From contig NZ_JANHOK010000005.1 of NCBI RefSeq assembly GCF_026929975.1, positions 62,001 to 126,000 of the forward strand: 64,000 nucleotides of DNA, given 5' to 3'. How positions within the stretch are numbered: position 1 is the stretch's first letter; the number at the start of each line of letters is the position of its first letter. The DNA comes from Bartonella sp. F02 (lineage in GTDB: Bacteria > Pseudomonadota > Alphaproteobacteria > Rhizobiales > Rhizobiaceae). A program made the position numbers and the translations under genes. The notes beneath the pieces are model-generated. The model worked only from the letters and a program-made list of their open reading frames with translations, did no database searches and was not told the origin of the DNA. This document shows positions 10,526-20,672 of this stretch, in pieces.

Positions 10526-11574
10526 TGATAAAAAAAACGGCAAAAATGCTGAGCTTAGGAATAGCATGGCTTGGACTAGCTGGTGCTAGTGCTTTGGGAA
10601 AGGATGATTCATTAGAGTTATTGAGTAGAGATTTCAATACCATTCAAGATTCTAGTGATCTAAAAAAGAAAAAACCAATCAAAATCCTCAAACCAGGACA
10701 ATATGATGAAGCTTATGATTATTATGTCCAAGGATATTATTTAAAAGCTTTTCGTGCAGCACTCAGACGTGCTGAAAACAATGATCCTTTTGCACAGACT
10801 TTGATAGGAAAAATGTATTTGGAAGGATATGCTGTTCCCATCGATGGGGCGAGGGCTGCTTTGTGGTTTGGACGCGCCGCTAAACAAGGAGACCCACAAG
10901 CACAATTGCGCTATGGTTTAATGTTGCTTGAAGGAACTTTTATTAAAAAAAATCAACAGAAAGCCGAGGAATTTATCCAAAAAGCAGTGCAGGCGGGTGT
11001 CAAAGAAGCTTATTTCTATTATGGGCAATTGTTGCTCGAAAAAGCATTGCCTCACGATCAGGTTCTTGCGGGTGTTTCTTCACAAAGTCCTGATAATACA
11101 ATGGTAGAGCAGGCTTTAATGTTATTTTTAAAAGGTGCGGCACTTGGTGAACCTGAGGCTGCTTTTGCAGCAGCACAAATTCTTGCTTCAGGAACATTAA
11201 CAAGACCAAAAGATGATGATAATGCGCGCAAATTGCTTGAAGTCGCTGCGTCTAGTCATCACAGGATGGCTCAAATGATTTTGGCGCAATGGCTTGTTCA
11301 AGGACGTGGAGGAGAAATTGATGTCCAACGAGCTTTTGATTTATTTTTTGATAATGCCTTCAAAATGATCATACCAGCGCAGATTGAATTGGCACGATTT
11401 TATCGTGATGGAATTGGGACAACAAGCAACCCTATCATGGCGGCTGCGTGGTATTTGGTAGCAAAACAGAACAATGAACAAGTGTTGGATCTGGAAAACA
11501 TGTTACACAATATGAGCCATGATCAGTTAAAGGAAGCTCAGCAACAAGCTATGCAACTTTTCTCTTCTTTTTAA
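10525..11574 (+). CDS. secreted Sel1-repeat (TPR-like) protein
   Basis: 349-residue protein with an N-terminal signal peptide (hydrophobic MLSLGIAWLGLAGASALG, likely cleavage near residue 25) and several Sel1-like repeats, recognisable as QTLIGKMYLEGYAVP, QLRYGLMLLEGTF and ARFYRDGIGTTSNP. Sel1 repeats mediate protein contacts; the family includes regulators such as ExoR, but identity is not established. It is coupled to the ThiE-like gene through a TAATG junction, so the two are cotranscribed. Confidence 0.8.
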   Translation: MIKKTAKMLSLGIAWLGLAGASALGKDDSLELLSRDFNTIQDSSDLKKKKPIKILKPGQYDEAYDYYVQGYYLKAFRAALRRAENNDPFAQTLIGKMYLEGYAVPIDGARAALWFGRAAKQGDPQAQLRYGLMLLEGTFIKKNQQKAEEFIQKAVQAGVKEAYFYYGQLLLEKALPHDQVLAGVSSQSPDNTMVEQALMLFLKGAALGEPEAAFAAAQILASGTLTRPKDDDNARKLLEVAASSHHRMAQMILAQWLVQGRGGEIDVQRAFDLFFDNAFKMIIPAQIELARFYRDGIGTTSNPIMAAAWYLVAKQNNEQVLDLENMLHNMSHDQLKEAQQQAMQLFSSF

Positions 11575-11729
11575 AAAATTGATCAATAAAGAAAATGTGT
11601 TTTTTCCTTGGAAGAAAATCTTTTTAGAATACTTTATAAAAGTTTGCGTCTAATGTATTTCTGTGATTCAGCAAAAAATTAAAAAGGGGTGGGACATTTG
11701 CTTGGAGAAAATAACATTGGATGTGAATA

Positions 11730-12293
11730 ATGAAAATTAATGGTAATGAAATTCGACCCGGAAACGTCATCGAGCATCAAGGAAGCCTATGGGTGGCTGT
11801 TAAATGTAACGCTGTAAAGCCAGGAAAAGGCGGTGCATTTAATCAAGTCGAAATGAAAAATGTCCTCGATGGAACAAAGCTTAATGAAAGATTTCGTGCA
11901 GCTGAAACCGTCGAAAGAGTTCGACTCGAACAAAAGGATTTTACATTTCTTTATCAACAGGGTGATGTTCTGGTTTTTATGGATACTCAAACCTATGAGC
12001 AACTCGAATTACAAAAAGATTTTGTTGGAGATCGTGCTGCTTTCTTACAAGATGGAATGACGGTGACAGTTGAGCTTTATCAAGAAAAACCAATTGGTAT
12101 TTCTCTTCCCGATCAAGTAACAGTGACAATCGCTGAAGCGGATCCCGCCATTAAAGGACAGACAGTGACGTCGTCTTATAAGCCAGCTATTCTTGAAAAT
12201 GGGATTCGTATTCTTGTGCCACCATTCATTAATTCTGGGGAACGGATTATTGTCGATACCAATGAATTAATTTATGTGCGTCGCGCAAGTTAA
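11730..12293 (+). CDS. efp: translation elongation factor P
   Basis: EF-P relieves ribosome stalling at polyproline. The three beta-barrel domains are all present in 187 residues, and the modified-lysine loop reads KPGKGGAF near residue 34. The C-terminal family signature [14 protein letters not shown]-like ends the protein. suhB follows after 13 bp with its own AAGGA, indicating an operon. Confidence 0.97.
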   Translation: MKINGNEIRPGNVIEHQGSLWVAVKCNAVKPGKGGAFNQVEMKNVLDGTKLNERFRAAETVERVRLEQKDFTFLYQQGDVLVFMDTQTYEQLELQKDFVGDRAAFLQDGMTVTVELYQEKPIGISLPDQVTVTIAEADPAIKGQTVTSSYKPAILENGIRILVPPFINSGERIIVDTNELIYVRRAS

Positions 12294-12306
12294 GAAAGGA
12301 TAAAAG

Positions 12307-13098
12307 ATGGCTCATTCTGCAGTCATGAATATCATGGTGCAAGCCGCAATTAAAGCTGGTCGCGCTTTAGCGCGCGACTATGGCGAAGTTCAAAATTTAC
12401 AAGTCTCTTTGAAAGGACCAGCAGATTATGTCAGTCAAGCGGATCGTAAATCCGAGAAAATTATTCTGACAGAATTGAAAAAAGCACGGCCAAAATATAG
12501 TATTATCACAGAAGAATCTGAGGAAATCATAGGGGAAGATGCGCAGCATCGTTTTATCATTGATCCTTTAGATGGGACGACAAATTTTTTGCATGGAATC
12601 CCTTTTTTTGCTGTTTCTATCGCTTTGGAAAGTCAAGGTCAGGTTGTAGCAGGTGTGATTTATAATCCTGTGATGGATGAACTCTTTACAGCTGAACGAG
12701 GGCGGGGTGCCTTTTTGAATGATCGGCGTTGTCGGGTTGCGGCACGGCGTAAATTAGAAGACTGCGTGATTGCAACGGGAATCCCTCATTTGGGGCGTTC
12801 TCATCATGGACATTATTTGGTTGAATTGCGCAACGTTATGACTGAAGTTGCTGGTATTCGACGGTTCGGGGCTGCTGCTCTCGATTTAGCTTATGTTGCC
12901 GCTGGAAGAGTGGATGGCTTTTGGGAAGATAATCTTCAGATTTGGGATATGGCCGCTGGTCTTTTAATGATTCGTGAATCTGGTGGTTTTGCGACGGATA
13001 AAGAGGGAGGAAACGATATTTTTCGTAAAAAAAATATCATTGCTGGCAATGAATGGATTCATGTTGAATTAAGAAAAACAATTCAAAAAGGAATTTAA
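12307..13098 (+). CDS. suhB: inositol-1-monophosphatase family protein SuhB
   Basis: Mg-dependent phosphatase of the inositol monophosphatase family, 263 residues. Metal ligands are visible in ITEESEE, DPLDGTTNFLHG and the C-terminal WDMAAG. In bacteria SuhB also acts in ribosomal RNA transcription antitermination, though that role cannot be read from sequence. It is cotranscribed with efp. Confidence 0.93.
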   Translation: MAHSAVMNIMVQAAIKAGRALARDYGEVQNLQVSLKGPADYVSQADRKSEKIILTELKKARPKYSIITEESEEIIGEDAQHRFIIDPLDGTTNFLHGIPFFAVSIALESQGQVVAGVIYNPVMDELFTAERGRGAFLNDRRCRVAARRKLEDCVIATGIPHLGRSHHGHYLVELRNVMTEVAGIRRFGAAALDLAYVAAGRVDGFWEDNLQIWDMAAGLLMIRESGGFATDKEGGNDIFRKKNIIAGNEWIHVELRKTIQKGI

Positions 13099-13584
13099 AA
13101 TCTGTCAATTTCTCTCTTGGAAATCGGCATAAAAATGCAACAGTAGAAAGTTTTATTATCGAAAAAATGAAGACAACAGTGATAGTTGTCTACATCTCTT
13201 CAAAAGAGAAGTAAAAAAAGATGCTTGCTGGAAGCATTTGTTCTATAGACGAGAGAAAAAGTTCTTTTATTGGCACTTGTACAACAAATGTCGTTGTTTT
13301 TGTTATAATGCATACACTATTTTCTGAGAAGCCAACATTGATGTTTTTGAGGTTCTTATAAAGAATGGTGTGAAGAAAATGAACATTTGTTCACAAGGTT
13401 TTCATTTTCTACTTGGTGCATGATTAATGTCTCCTGAGTGCGTGATTGAGTGCGCATCAGTGATTTTTTATTCAGATTGTTTGGAAGGGTTATTTTGTCC
13501 TTATTGAACGCGTGTTATCAAGAGATGGATTCCATGATGACACGCGTTTTAAAAACTATTTTGGTAGCATGACTTTTCGCAAAA
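13099..13584. other. gene-free spacer with promoter-like TATAAT and two hairpins
   Basis: No protein-coding frame of useful length is seen. A perfect TATAAT at 13304-13309 is followed by a 9-bp hairpin (13375-13383 with 13401-13409) and a stronger 14-bp one at 13507-13548. This could be a small RNA locus of about 240 nt; the -35 match is poor, so confidence is low. Confidence 0.35.
13507..13550 (+). terminator. hairpin, possible terminator
   Basis: A 14-bp stem with one G-U pair (13507-13520 with 13535-13548, arms AACGCGTGTTATCA and TGATGACACGCGTT) is followed by a short T stretch on the plus strand. It lies between suhB and the convergent ABC transporter gene. The T tract is weak, so it may be a structural element rather than a terminator. 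Confidence 0.45.
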
Positions 13585-15417
13585 TCACGCTGTTTTATCT
13601 GGTGAAAATTGAAGTTTTGCTAAACGAGCGTATACTCCATTTTGAGCCACTAACTCTGCATGTGTTCCTTCTTCAATGAGTGTGCCTTTATCAATCACAA
13701 GAATACGATCGGCTTTTAAAACCGTTGCTAGACGGTGCGCAATCACCAATGTGGTACGGCTTTCCATTAATTTGTCTAAGGCTTCTTGTACGAGTTTTTC
13801 GCTGCTTGCATCTAAAGCAGATGTTGCTTCATCCAGAAGTAATAAAGGCGCATTTCTTAAAACAGCTCGTGCAATCCCAATGCGTTGTTTTTGCCCACCA
13901 GAGAGCAGTATACCGCGTTCCCCAACACGTGTGTCAAAGCCATCGGGTAAGGTTTGAATAAATTCAAAAGCATTGGCTGTTTTGGCGGCTGCAATGATTT
14001 GGTCTTCATTGATATTTTCAGTACCAAAAGCGATATTTTCACGGAGTGTTCCATCAAAAATATCGACATCTTGCGGAACATAAGCAATGGAAGAACGTAA
14101 ATCATGGAGAGAAAGACAACTCATATCGATGTTATCAAATCGTATATGCCCGCTTGTGGGGTCATAAAAGCGCAAAATAAGAGAAAAAATCGTACTTTTC
14201 CCAGCACCTGAAGCACCAACAAAAGCAACAGTTTCGCCAGCTTTTATCGAAAACGAAAGATGATGTAAAATGTTGTCTTGAGCTCTGGAAGGATAACTGA
14301 AATCAACTTGGTTAAAAACAAGAGCACCTTGAACCGGTTGTGCAAGAGGGACAGGTTTTTTAGGTTCTATCACAGAAGGCTGCTCTTGTAATAATTCTGC
14401 AAGACGTTCAGCCGCACCGGCTGCTTGGACTAATTCTGCTCCCACTTCTGAAAGTTGTGCAAAAGTTCCAGCTCCAAAAACAGCGTAAAGAAAAAATTGG
14501 CCTAATGTTCCACCAGACATAGTACCATTGAGAACGTCATGAGATCCAATCCATAAAACGACAACAACACTGCTAAAAACAAGAGAGATAGCAAAACCGG
14601 TAAACCAAGAACGCAATTTAACAGAAGAGCGTGCTGTTTGAAATGCGCGATTGATTAAGGTAGAAAAACGGTTAGAAATGAGCGTTTCAGCCGTGAAAGC
14701 TTGAACTGTACGAATGGCACTTATTTGTTCTGCAGCTAATGCATTGGCATCGGCAAGACGATCTTGTGCAGTACGGGTGCGGGTGCGCACTTTACGCCCA
14801 AAAATAATGAGAGGAATAGCAACACAAGGGATTGCGCAAAGGACAAGTAAAGATAACTTCGCGTTTGTGATGATCATCATGATAATGGCGCCGATGACGA
14901 CAATCAGATGGCGTAGAGCAACAGAAGTTGTTGAGCCAAGGGCTAATTTGATTTGAGTGGTATCGGTTAAAAGTCGCGAAACAAGTTCACCAGAATGAGA
15001 GCGATCAAAAAAAGCCGGAGAAAGATAGGTGATGTGCTTAAAAACATCGCGGCGTAAATCGGCAACAATATGTTCTCCTAATGTCGTGACGCAATAATAG
15101 CGACAGCTTGAGGCAAGAGCCAGAAGGAAAGCTAATACAAATAAAACACCAAAATAAAAATTGATATGGCCACGATTTGAGGCTGTGAACCCATGATCCA
15201 GCATTTGACGAACGGCAATCGGTAAAGCCAATGTGACTAAGGCTGCAACAAACAAAGAAATTAAGGCAAAAATGATGAGCCAGCGATAACGGATGATGTA
15301 AGGACTAAAACTTTTGAGGAGAAGGAAAGATTTCGTTGTCTTGATTTTTTTTGTAGAATTTATAGAATCGTGTGAAGATTCTGTGTAATCATGTTGTTTA
15401 TTCACGGGGTCGCTCAT
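13585..15417 (-). CDS. ABC exporter, fused membrane and ATPase domains (MsbA-like)
   Basis: 610-residue half-transporter: six membrane segments (about 40-330) fused to an ATPase domain with Walker A GASGAGKST, signature LSGGQKQR, Walker B LLLLDEATSALD and the switch histidine in VIAHRL. The family includes lipid A flippase MsbA and multidrug exporters; the substrate is not evident. It is monocistronic and convergent with suhB. Confidence 0.92.
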   Translation of the reverse strand: MSDPVNKQHDYTESSHDSINSTKKIKTTKSFLLLKSFSPYIIRYRWLIIFALISLFVAALVTLALPIAVRQMLDHGFTASNRGHINFYFGVLFVLAFLLALASSCRYYCVTTLGEHIVADLRRDVFKHITYLSPAFFDRSHSGELVSRLLTDTTQIKLALGSTTSVALRHLIVVIGAIIMMIITNAKLSLLVLCAIPCVAIPLIIFGRKVRTRTRTAQDRLADANALAAEQISAIRTVQAFTAETLISNRFSTLINRAFQTARSSVKLRSWFTGFAISLVFSSVVVVLWIGSHDVLNGTMSGGTLGQFFLYAVFGAGTFAQLSEVGAELVQAAGAAERLAELLQEQPSVIEPKKPVPLAQPVQGALVFNQVDFSYPSRAQDNILHHLSFSIKAGETVAFVGASGAGKSTIFSLILRFYDPTSGHIRFDNIDMSCLSLHDLRSSIAYVPQDVDIFDGTLRENIAFGTENINEDQIIAAAKTANAFEFIQTLPDGFDTRVGERGILLSGGQKQRIGIARAVLRNAPLLLLDEATSALDASSEKLVQEALDKLMESRTTLVIAHRLATVLKADRILVIDKGTLIEEGTHAELVAQNGVYARLAKLQFSPDKTA

Positions 15418-15607
15418 TCAAGTTGATGTATAGTGTGTCCACTTTATTGATTTATTACGATCATTGATAGTGTTTGGACACTTGTTTTTTAATACGTGCT
15501 CGGTTAATATAAATTTAAATTCATACAATGTACCAAAAAGACAAAAAGAGTGCACGAAAAAAGTATATCAAGTGCACTTCGTTGTGTAAAAACAGAGAGT
15601 TTGCCAT

Positions 15608-15829
15608 ATGAAAGCGAATATTCATCCCAATTACCATCCGATCCATGTTGTTATGACTGATGGAACACAATATACAACGCGTTCGACATGGGGGAAAGAA
15701 GGAGATACCTTGAATTTGGACATTGATCCAAAGACCCATCCAGCTTGGACAGGAGGATCTCAAACTTTGGTCGATCGTGGTGGACGTGTTTCTAAGTTCA
15801 AAAATCGCTTTGGTAATCTTGGCGTATAA
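15608..15829 (+). CDS. rpmE: ribosomal protein bL31, zinc-free form
   Basis: 73-residue large-subunit protein beginning [19 protein letters not shown] and ending [16 protein letters not shown]. The cysteines that bind zinc in classical L31 are absent; this is the usual form in Alphaproteobacteria. It is a single-gene unit downstream of the divergent ABC exporter gene. Confidence 0.95.
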   Translation: MKANIHPNYHPIHVVMTDGTQYTTRSTWGKEGDTLNLDIDPKTHPAWTGGSQTLVDRGGRVSKFKNRFGNLGV

Positions 15830-16016
15830 TTTAAAATCTTTCAGAGTTTGATCGAAAGAAATTCTAGATAAAAGAAAAGGTCTTCGTCAGAGTGTGTGTT
15901 TTTTATTTTAAAAAAATGCACTTTGGGGGGGGTGCTTTTCAGAGTTTTATTTTTAGGCTCTGTTAAAGGGTTTATGAATATTTTTTGAAAAAACGGTTTG
16001 TTTGAAGAAACGGTTT

Positions 16017-16048
16017 GCGGAGCTTGAGCTTTTGCGGAGCTTGAGCTT
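16017..16048. repeat. 15-bp direct repeat, period 17
   Basis: GCGGAGCTTGAGCTT occurs at 16017-16031 and 16034-16048 in the spacer between rpmE and yebC. It is one of many short tandem duplications in the non-coding DNA of this window. Confidence 0.8.
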
Positions 16049-16091
16049 AGGAAAATCAATCAAAGAAATGATTTAAAGCGACGTGAAAATT

Positions 16092-16119
16092 AAAAACTCC
16101 GTGTTAAAACGGAGTTTTT
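16092..16119. terminator. bidirectional intrinsic terminator
   Basis: A perfect 10-bp stem AAAAACTCCG / CGGAGTTTTT (16092-16101 with 16110-16119) carries its own A and T runs, so it can stop transcripts from both sides. It lies between the convergent genes rpmE (ends 15829) and yebC (ends 16153). Confidence 0.85.
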
Positions 16120-16152
16120 CGTCTATGCAAGATAAATAAAAGTCAAAGATAG

Positions 16153-16899
16153 TTACGCAGATAGTTTTGCTAAAATCTCATCGCTTACATCAAAATTTGT
16201 ATAAACATTTTGCACATCATCATCGTCTTCTAATGTTGTAATGAGGCGTAAAACGGAGATTGCTTTTTCTTCATCAACGGGTGTGAGAGTTGTGGCTTTC
16301 CATATGGTTTTAATGGATTCTGCTTCACCAAGTGTTGTTTCAAGCATTTTTGAAACGTCACCGATATCTTCAAAGGCACAGATAATATGATGACTGTCTT
16401 CTTCAAATTGGACATCTTCTGCACCAGCTTCAATGGCCGCATTCATAATATGATCAGCAGTGCCTGCTTCAGCTTTATAAATAATTTCACCAATGCGATT
16501 AAACATAAAGCTAACGGATCCTGTTTCTCCGAGTGCACCGCCTGATTTTGTGAAAGCTGCTCGCACGTTGGACGCTGTTCGATTGCGATTATCCGTTAGA
16601 GCTTCCACAATGACAGCAACGCCCCCAGGACCATATCCCTCATAGCGTACTTCATCGTAGTTTTCCCCATCGTTGCCTGAAGCTTTCTTAATGGCGCGTT
16701 CAATGTTGTCTTTGGGCATTGATTGTGATTTAGCATTCTGGACAGCAAGCCTTAAACGTGGATTCATAGTAGGATCAGGACTGCCGAGTTTTGCTGCAAC
16801 GGTAATTTCGCGCGCAAGTTTGGAAAATATTTTCGAGCGCATTGCATCTTGGCGCCCTTTACGATGCATAATATTTTTAAATTGTGAATGGCCTGCCAT
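16153..16899 (-). CDS. yebC: YebC/PmpR-family regulatory protein
   Basis: 248-residue YebC/TACO1-family protein starting [14 protein letters not shown]. The ATG at 16899 has an AAAGG-type ribosome site and the family's invariant start. The acidic patch ([16 protein letters not shown]) near the C-terminus is characteristic. The family has been described both as DNA-binding regulators and as translation factors. In related genomes it is next to ruvC; here 8 kb separate them. Confidence 0.93.
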   Translation of the reverse strand: MAGHSQFKNIMHRKGRQDAMRSKIFSKLAREITVAAKLGSPDPTMNPRLRLAVQNAKSQSMPKDNIERAIKKASGNDGENYDEVRYEGYGPGGVAVIVEALTDNRNRTASNVRAAFTKSGGALGETGSVSFMFNRIGEIIYKAEAGTADHIMNAAIEAGAEDVQFEEDSHHIICAFEDIGDVSKMLETTLGEAESIKTIWKATTLTPVDEEKAISVLRLITTLEDDDDVQNVYTNFDVSDEILAKLSA

Positions 16900-17288
16900 G
16901 GGCTTACCTTTCGGTTGAAGATGAGAAGACTCACTATCGTAGAACAAATGAACGGACAAATGTGCCACACGTATAGAGTGAAAGCTTGAATAAAGCTTTT
17001 ATAAAAAAAATCACATCAAAGGTAAAGATCTTCTTAAATTAAAGATGACTCTCTGATGACTATCTTGTCGTAGATTAAAAAGCACGCTATAAAAGAAAGT
17101 GATTTCATAGAGCAAGGGGTTTATTGTGTGGTCTGCTTTATTGAAGAAGACCAAAGGGAAGGTCTCATGTCTCTTTATATAGGATGATGAGCATCATACA
17201 AGAGATCAAGAGAAAGTTTATATTGTGTCGCTCCATGGAGAGCAATAACCTGCCTTGAAAAAGAGGCAAATAAAAGGATGTTAGAAAG
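16900..17288. other. divergent promoter region of yebC and trcR
   Basis: This spacer of about 390 bp must hold promoters for yebC (minus) and the TrcR gene (plus). I see no hairpin terminator, RNA gene or additional protein frame with a ribosome site. Confidence 0.4.
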
Positions 17289-17972
17289 ATGGCAACACAA
17301 CTTTTGATGCCTAAAGCTACAGCAGTTTGGCTAGTTGATAATACAGCTCTTTCATTTGAGCAAATTGCAGAATTTTGTAAATTGCATGTGTTAGAAGTTA
17401 AGGCCATTGCGGATGGAGAAGCCGCTCATGGGATTAGAGGGCTTGATCCCATTAGTTCTGGGCAGTTGACACGTAGTGAAATCGCACGGGTGGAAGCCGA
17501 TCAAACAGCACGGTTAAAAATTTCTGAATCGAGAGTGCGTATCACTGAAAAAAAACGCAAAGGTGCACGTTATATTCCTCTTTCTCGACGTCAGGATCGT
17601 CCAAATGGAATTTTATGGCTTGTGCTTAATCATCCTGAATTAAAAGATGCACAAATTGCACGCTTGATTGGAACAACAAAATCAACGATTGAGCAGATTC
17701 GTCACAGAACGCATTGGAATAGTGCTAATCTCACTCCTTTAGACCCTGTTGGGCTTGGCTTGTGTTCACAAATTGATTTGAATATTGAACTTCAGAAAGC
17801 AGAAAAAAATCGTCTTGTTTCTGCAGAAGAAGATAAAACTTTGCTTCCTGCATCGATTACAGAAAATGCTCTGTTCAATGAAGAAGAGCAAAATATGGAC
17901 AAAAATTTGGATGTTGATAAAGTCTTTGCTAAATTGAACGCTCTTCAAAGAAATCAACAAAATGATGGGTAA
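17289..17972 (+). CDS. trcR: cell-cycle transcriptional regulator TrcR (DUF1013)
   Basis: 227-residue protein with the DUF1013 family sequence: a helix-turn-helix-like segment near residues 115-145 (LKDAQIARLIGTTKSTIEQIR) and the conserved ENALFNEEEQNMDKNLDVDK-type tail. TrcR was described in Caulobacter as a cell-cycle transcription factor; the function here is inferred from family membership. It precedes pal on the same strand after about 215 bp. Confidence 0.85.
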   Translation: MATQLLMPKATAVWLVDNTALSFEQIAEFCKLHVLEVKAIADGEAAHGIRGLDPISSGQLTRSEIARVEADQTARLKISESRVRITEKKRKGARYIPLSRRQDRPNGILWLVLNHPELKDAQIARLIGTTKSTIEQIRHRTHWNSANLTPLDPVGLGLCSQIDLNIELQKAEKNRLVSAEEDKTLLPASITENALFNEEEQNMDKNLDVDKVFAKLNALQRNQQNDG

Positions 17973-18186
17973 AATGAACTTAATCATTGAAGAATTGTTA
18001 GCTTGTGTTAAGAAAATAAACCGAAAACAGCATGAAGTCAGAAACTTTACAGAAAGTTCAAAGAAAAAGTGAAAAAGACATAAATCAATTTTATAGAGTT
18101 CTACATAGTCGATATTAATTTTAAAAAATTGTTTAGAATAATCTAGTTCTTTCAATTTTTATTCTTTCTGTAAGGAGAAGTCATTC

Positions 18187-18711
18187 ATGGATTGTGTCAA
18201 CAAGATTATCCGTCAATACCCATTTGCAGGGCTTTTTGTTTTGCTTTTAACGATTGCGGGTTGTGCCACAAAAAATTTCGACACGACCAAAAATATGAGT
18301 CATGGTTATATGAATGGCGCAAAAGGCCACAGTGCGCCTCCGGGGTCTGTTCAAGAGTTTATGGTGAATGTTGGAGATCGCGTTTTCTTTAGTTTGGATT
18401 CTTCAGCGGTTGAATCGGATGCAAAAGAAATTCTTGCACGTCAAGCAGAATGGTTGTTACGCCATCCTCACTATTTTATCCTTATTGAAGGACATGCTGA
18501 TGAACGTGGAACACGGGAATATAATTTGGCGCTTGGGCAACGGCGTGCTGTTGCGGTTCGTGATTATTTAATCTCTTTAGGAGTTTCTTCACAACGGATG
18601 CAAACAATTTCATACGGAAAAGAGAGACCTGTCGCTGTTTGTGATAATATTTCCTGTTGGAATCAAAATCGACGGGCAGTCACAACTGTGAGCTCCATGA
18701 GAAGAAATTAA
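18187..18711 (+). CDS. pal: peptidoglycan-associated lipoprotein Pal
   Basis: Outer-membrane lipoprotein of the Tol-Pal complex. The signal peptide ends in the lipobox TIAGC (Cys near residue 26), and the OmpA-like peptidoglycan-binding domain carries HADERGTREYNLALGQRRA. AAGGAG lies just upstream. The normal partner order tolB-pal is broken: tolB is at 791-2116 on the opposite strand. Downstream comes tilS, not cpoB/ybgF. Confidence 0.96.
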   Translation: MDCVNKIIRQYPFAGLFVLLLTIAGCATKNFDTTKNMSHGYMNGAKGHSAPPGSVQEFMVNVGDRVFFSLDSSAVESDAKEILARQAEWLLRHPHYFILIEGHADERGTREYNLALGQRRAVAVRDYLISLGVSSQRMQTISYGKERPVAVCDNISCWNQNRRAVTTVSSMRRN

Positions 18712-19112
18712 AAAAACTTATTTCAATGGTCTCTTGAAGACTATTGATTGAGGGGGCGGGGGGCAGCGCATGTATGTACTCAAGAAATAGAAGTGGAGCA
18801 TTGTTTCTTGAGTGCTTATCCTTACAGCATGTGTTTGCTTTCCCTACCCGCTTGGGATAGGGAATCGGTTGGAAATTGGCACAGATCACTGAAATGAAAC
18901 AAAAATTTCAGAAAATTAAAATTGCCTTTCTCAAATGAAGAATTTAAATCTGTTCTTATGAATGAGACCTAAGTGATTTAAAAACTATGATTTAAAAATT
19001 ATTTACAGACACAGGTCAGCACGTTACAGAAAAGTGAATATCCCAGTTTTTTCCTTTTTCAAGGGAAGATGTTTTTGATAAACGATTTAAATGAGGAGCA
19101 GAAACTTTCTCA
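18712..19112. other. pal-tilS spacer, where cpoB/ybgF would be expected
   Basis: About 400 bp with no open frame of useful length. A hairpin of TTCCCTACCC with GGGATAGGGAA (about 18839-18862) is the only structure I see. In related Rhizobiales a coiled-coil/TPR gene (cpoB/ybgF) is found between pal and tilS; I find no recognisable remnant. Confidence 0.45.
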
Positions 19113-20522
19113 GTGCCTATTCAATTAGCAGAGAATCTTTTTAAAAAGTCCGATTTTTCTGAATGTCAGAAGCTGCTTCTTGCTGTTTCTGGGGGCGGTG
19201 ATTCGCTTGCTTTATTATTTCTGGTTCGGGATCATTTGAAAACGCTGTCGGCTCCTCCTGAGGTCATTGTGGTGACAGTGGATCATCAATTGCGTCAAGA
19301 ATCAGCGCGTGAAGCAGAATACGTTGCAGAAATCTGCCATGCTTATCAGATGAAACATATTATTGTGCGGTGGGAAGGTGAAAAACCGAAAACAAATATT
19401 TCTGAAAAGGCCCGCATTGCCCGCTATGATCTTTTGTTTAAAGAAGCTCAAAAACAGGGCGCAACGCTGATTATGACAGGCCATACACTGAATGATCAGG
19501 TTGAAACTTATCAAATGCGCAGTCAACGGGTTCAAAAAAAACAAAAAATTAAGCACAAAAAAAGTACAGAAAAAGTAGAAGAAAAATTGACTCTTCAACC
19601 AGATACGGGTGTGGAAAACGATCAATTAGAGTGGAGACGAGGATTGTCTTGTATGCCACGGGAGTCATTACTATGCCAAAAGGTGCGTTTGATCCGTCCA
19701 TTACTTGGTGTCAGACGCGCAACATTGCGTTCTTATTTATCATTAAAAGGAAAAACGTGGATTGAGGATCCAACAAATGAAGATATGAATTTTGAACGGG
19801 TGCGTGTGCGGCATTCTATTCCTTCTGAGCAGTTGATGACCATTGCTGGAAAGATCAATGAAGCGACGCTTAAACGGCGCCAGCAAGCACAAAAGATTGC
19901 GGATTTAATTTTAGCATTAGATATTTCTGTTAAATATGGGCGTTGTTTTATAAAAAATCCTGCTCCCTGCTTATACAAACATCCATATTTCTCCTTTGTT
20001 GTGGGATTATTTGCCGTCTTGATGGGAGGACGCTCTTATTTGCTTTCTTATCAAAAATTAATGAATCTCGGTCAAAAATTATGTTTGCAATATCCAGAAA
20101 AACAACGGTTGACTCTGGGAGGATCTGTCATTGAATATAGTCAAAAGGGCATTTCTTTTTGGCGTGAATTTCGAAATCTGAAAGAAGAGACAATTGCACC
20201 AGGTGAGACACTTGTATGGGATGGGCGCTATCAAGTGACCAATCATGAAAAACAAGCAATCAAGGTCGGGGCAGCAGATCTTGAGCACTTGAAATATTTT
20301 CTTGATAATGGCATAGTGAGTTTAGAGCGTCCTCACTTTCCTTCTTTGCAAACTCTTCTGATGATTTCAAAGGAAACAAAGATCATTATTCCAGAGCTTA
20401 CAGATCTATCCTCTGCGCACCATGAAATCGCTATCACGCGCATCATGGCACCCTTTAATTGGTTATTATCGCAAGAAGATGCTGCAATTGTTCATGTTAT
20501 TTGGCCTTTTTTTAGAATTTAA
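19113..20522 (+). CDS. tilS: tRNA(Ile)-lysidine synthetase
   Basis: Converts the CAU anticodon of tRNA-Ile2 to lysidine-AU, an essential change. The PP-loop SGGGDSLALLFLV lies near residues 26-38, followed by the family region TGHTLNDQVET. A Lys/Gln-rich stretch (about 130-160) replaces the usual glycine-rich linker. The start is a GTG at 19113 preceded by GAGGA at the proper distance. Length is 469 residues. Confidence 0.92.
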   Translation: MPIQLAENLFKKSDFSECQKLLLAVSGGGDSLALLFLVRDHLKTLSAPPEVIVVTVDHQLRQESAREAEYVAEICHAYQMKHIIVRWEGEKPKTNISEKARIARYDLLFKEAQKQGATLIMTGHTLNDQVETYQMRSQRVQKKQKIKHKKSTEKVEEKLTLQPDTGVENDQLEWRRGLSCMPRESLLCQKVRLIRPLLGVRRATLRSYLSLKGKTWIEDPTNEDMNFERVRVRHSIPSEQLMTIAGKINEATLKRRQQAQKIADLILALDISVKYGRCFIKNPAPCLYKHPYFSFVVGLFAVLMGGRSYLLSYQKLMNLGQKLCLQYPEKQRLTLGGSVIEYSQKGISFWREFRNLKEETIAPGETLVWDGRYQVTNHEKQAIKVGAADLEHLKYFLDNGIVSLERPHFPSLQTLLMISKETKIIIPELTDLSSAHHEIAITRIMAPFNWLLSQEDAAIVHVIWPFFRI

Positions 20523-20672
20523 AAGAGAATATTTTAATATCAAGGAGAAAAGATGAAGAAAATCGTTCTAAAAGGTGATAAACATCTTGTCATATCTTGG
20601 CAAGGCGGAGACAAGGTTATATGTTAAAGAATAACTCTTTAAGAAATTATATCTGATTTAAGTGGACCTAAT

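Noticed and set aside
13388-13393. LexA-like GAAC/GTTC palindrome near 13381
   Set aside because: The spacing (GAAC-N4-GTTC) does not fit the alphaproteobacterial LexA box, and no SOS gene is downstream.
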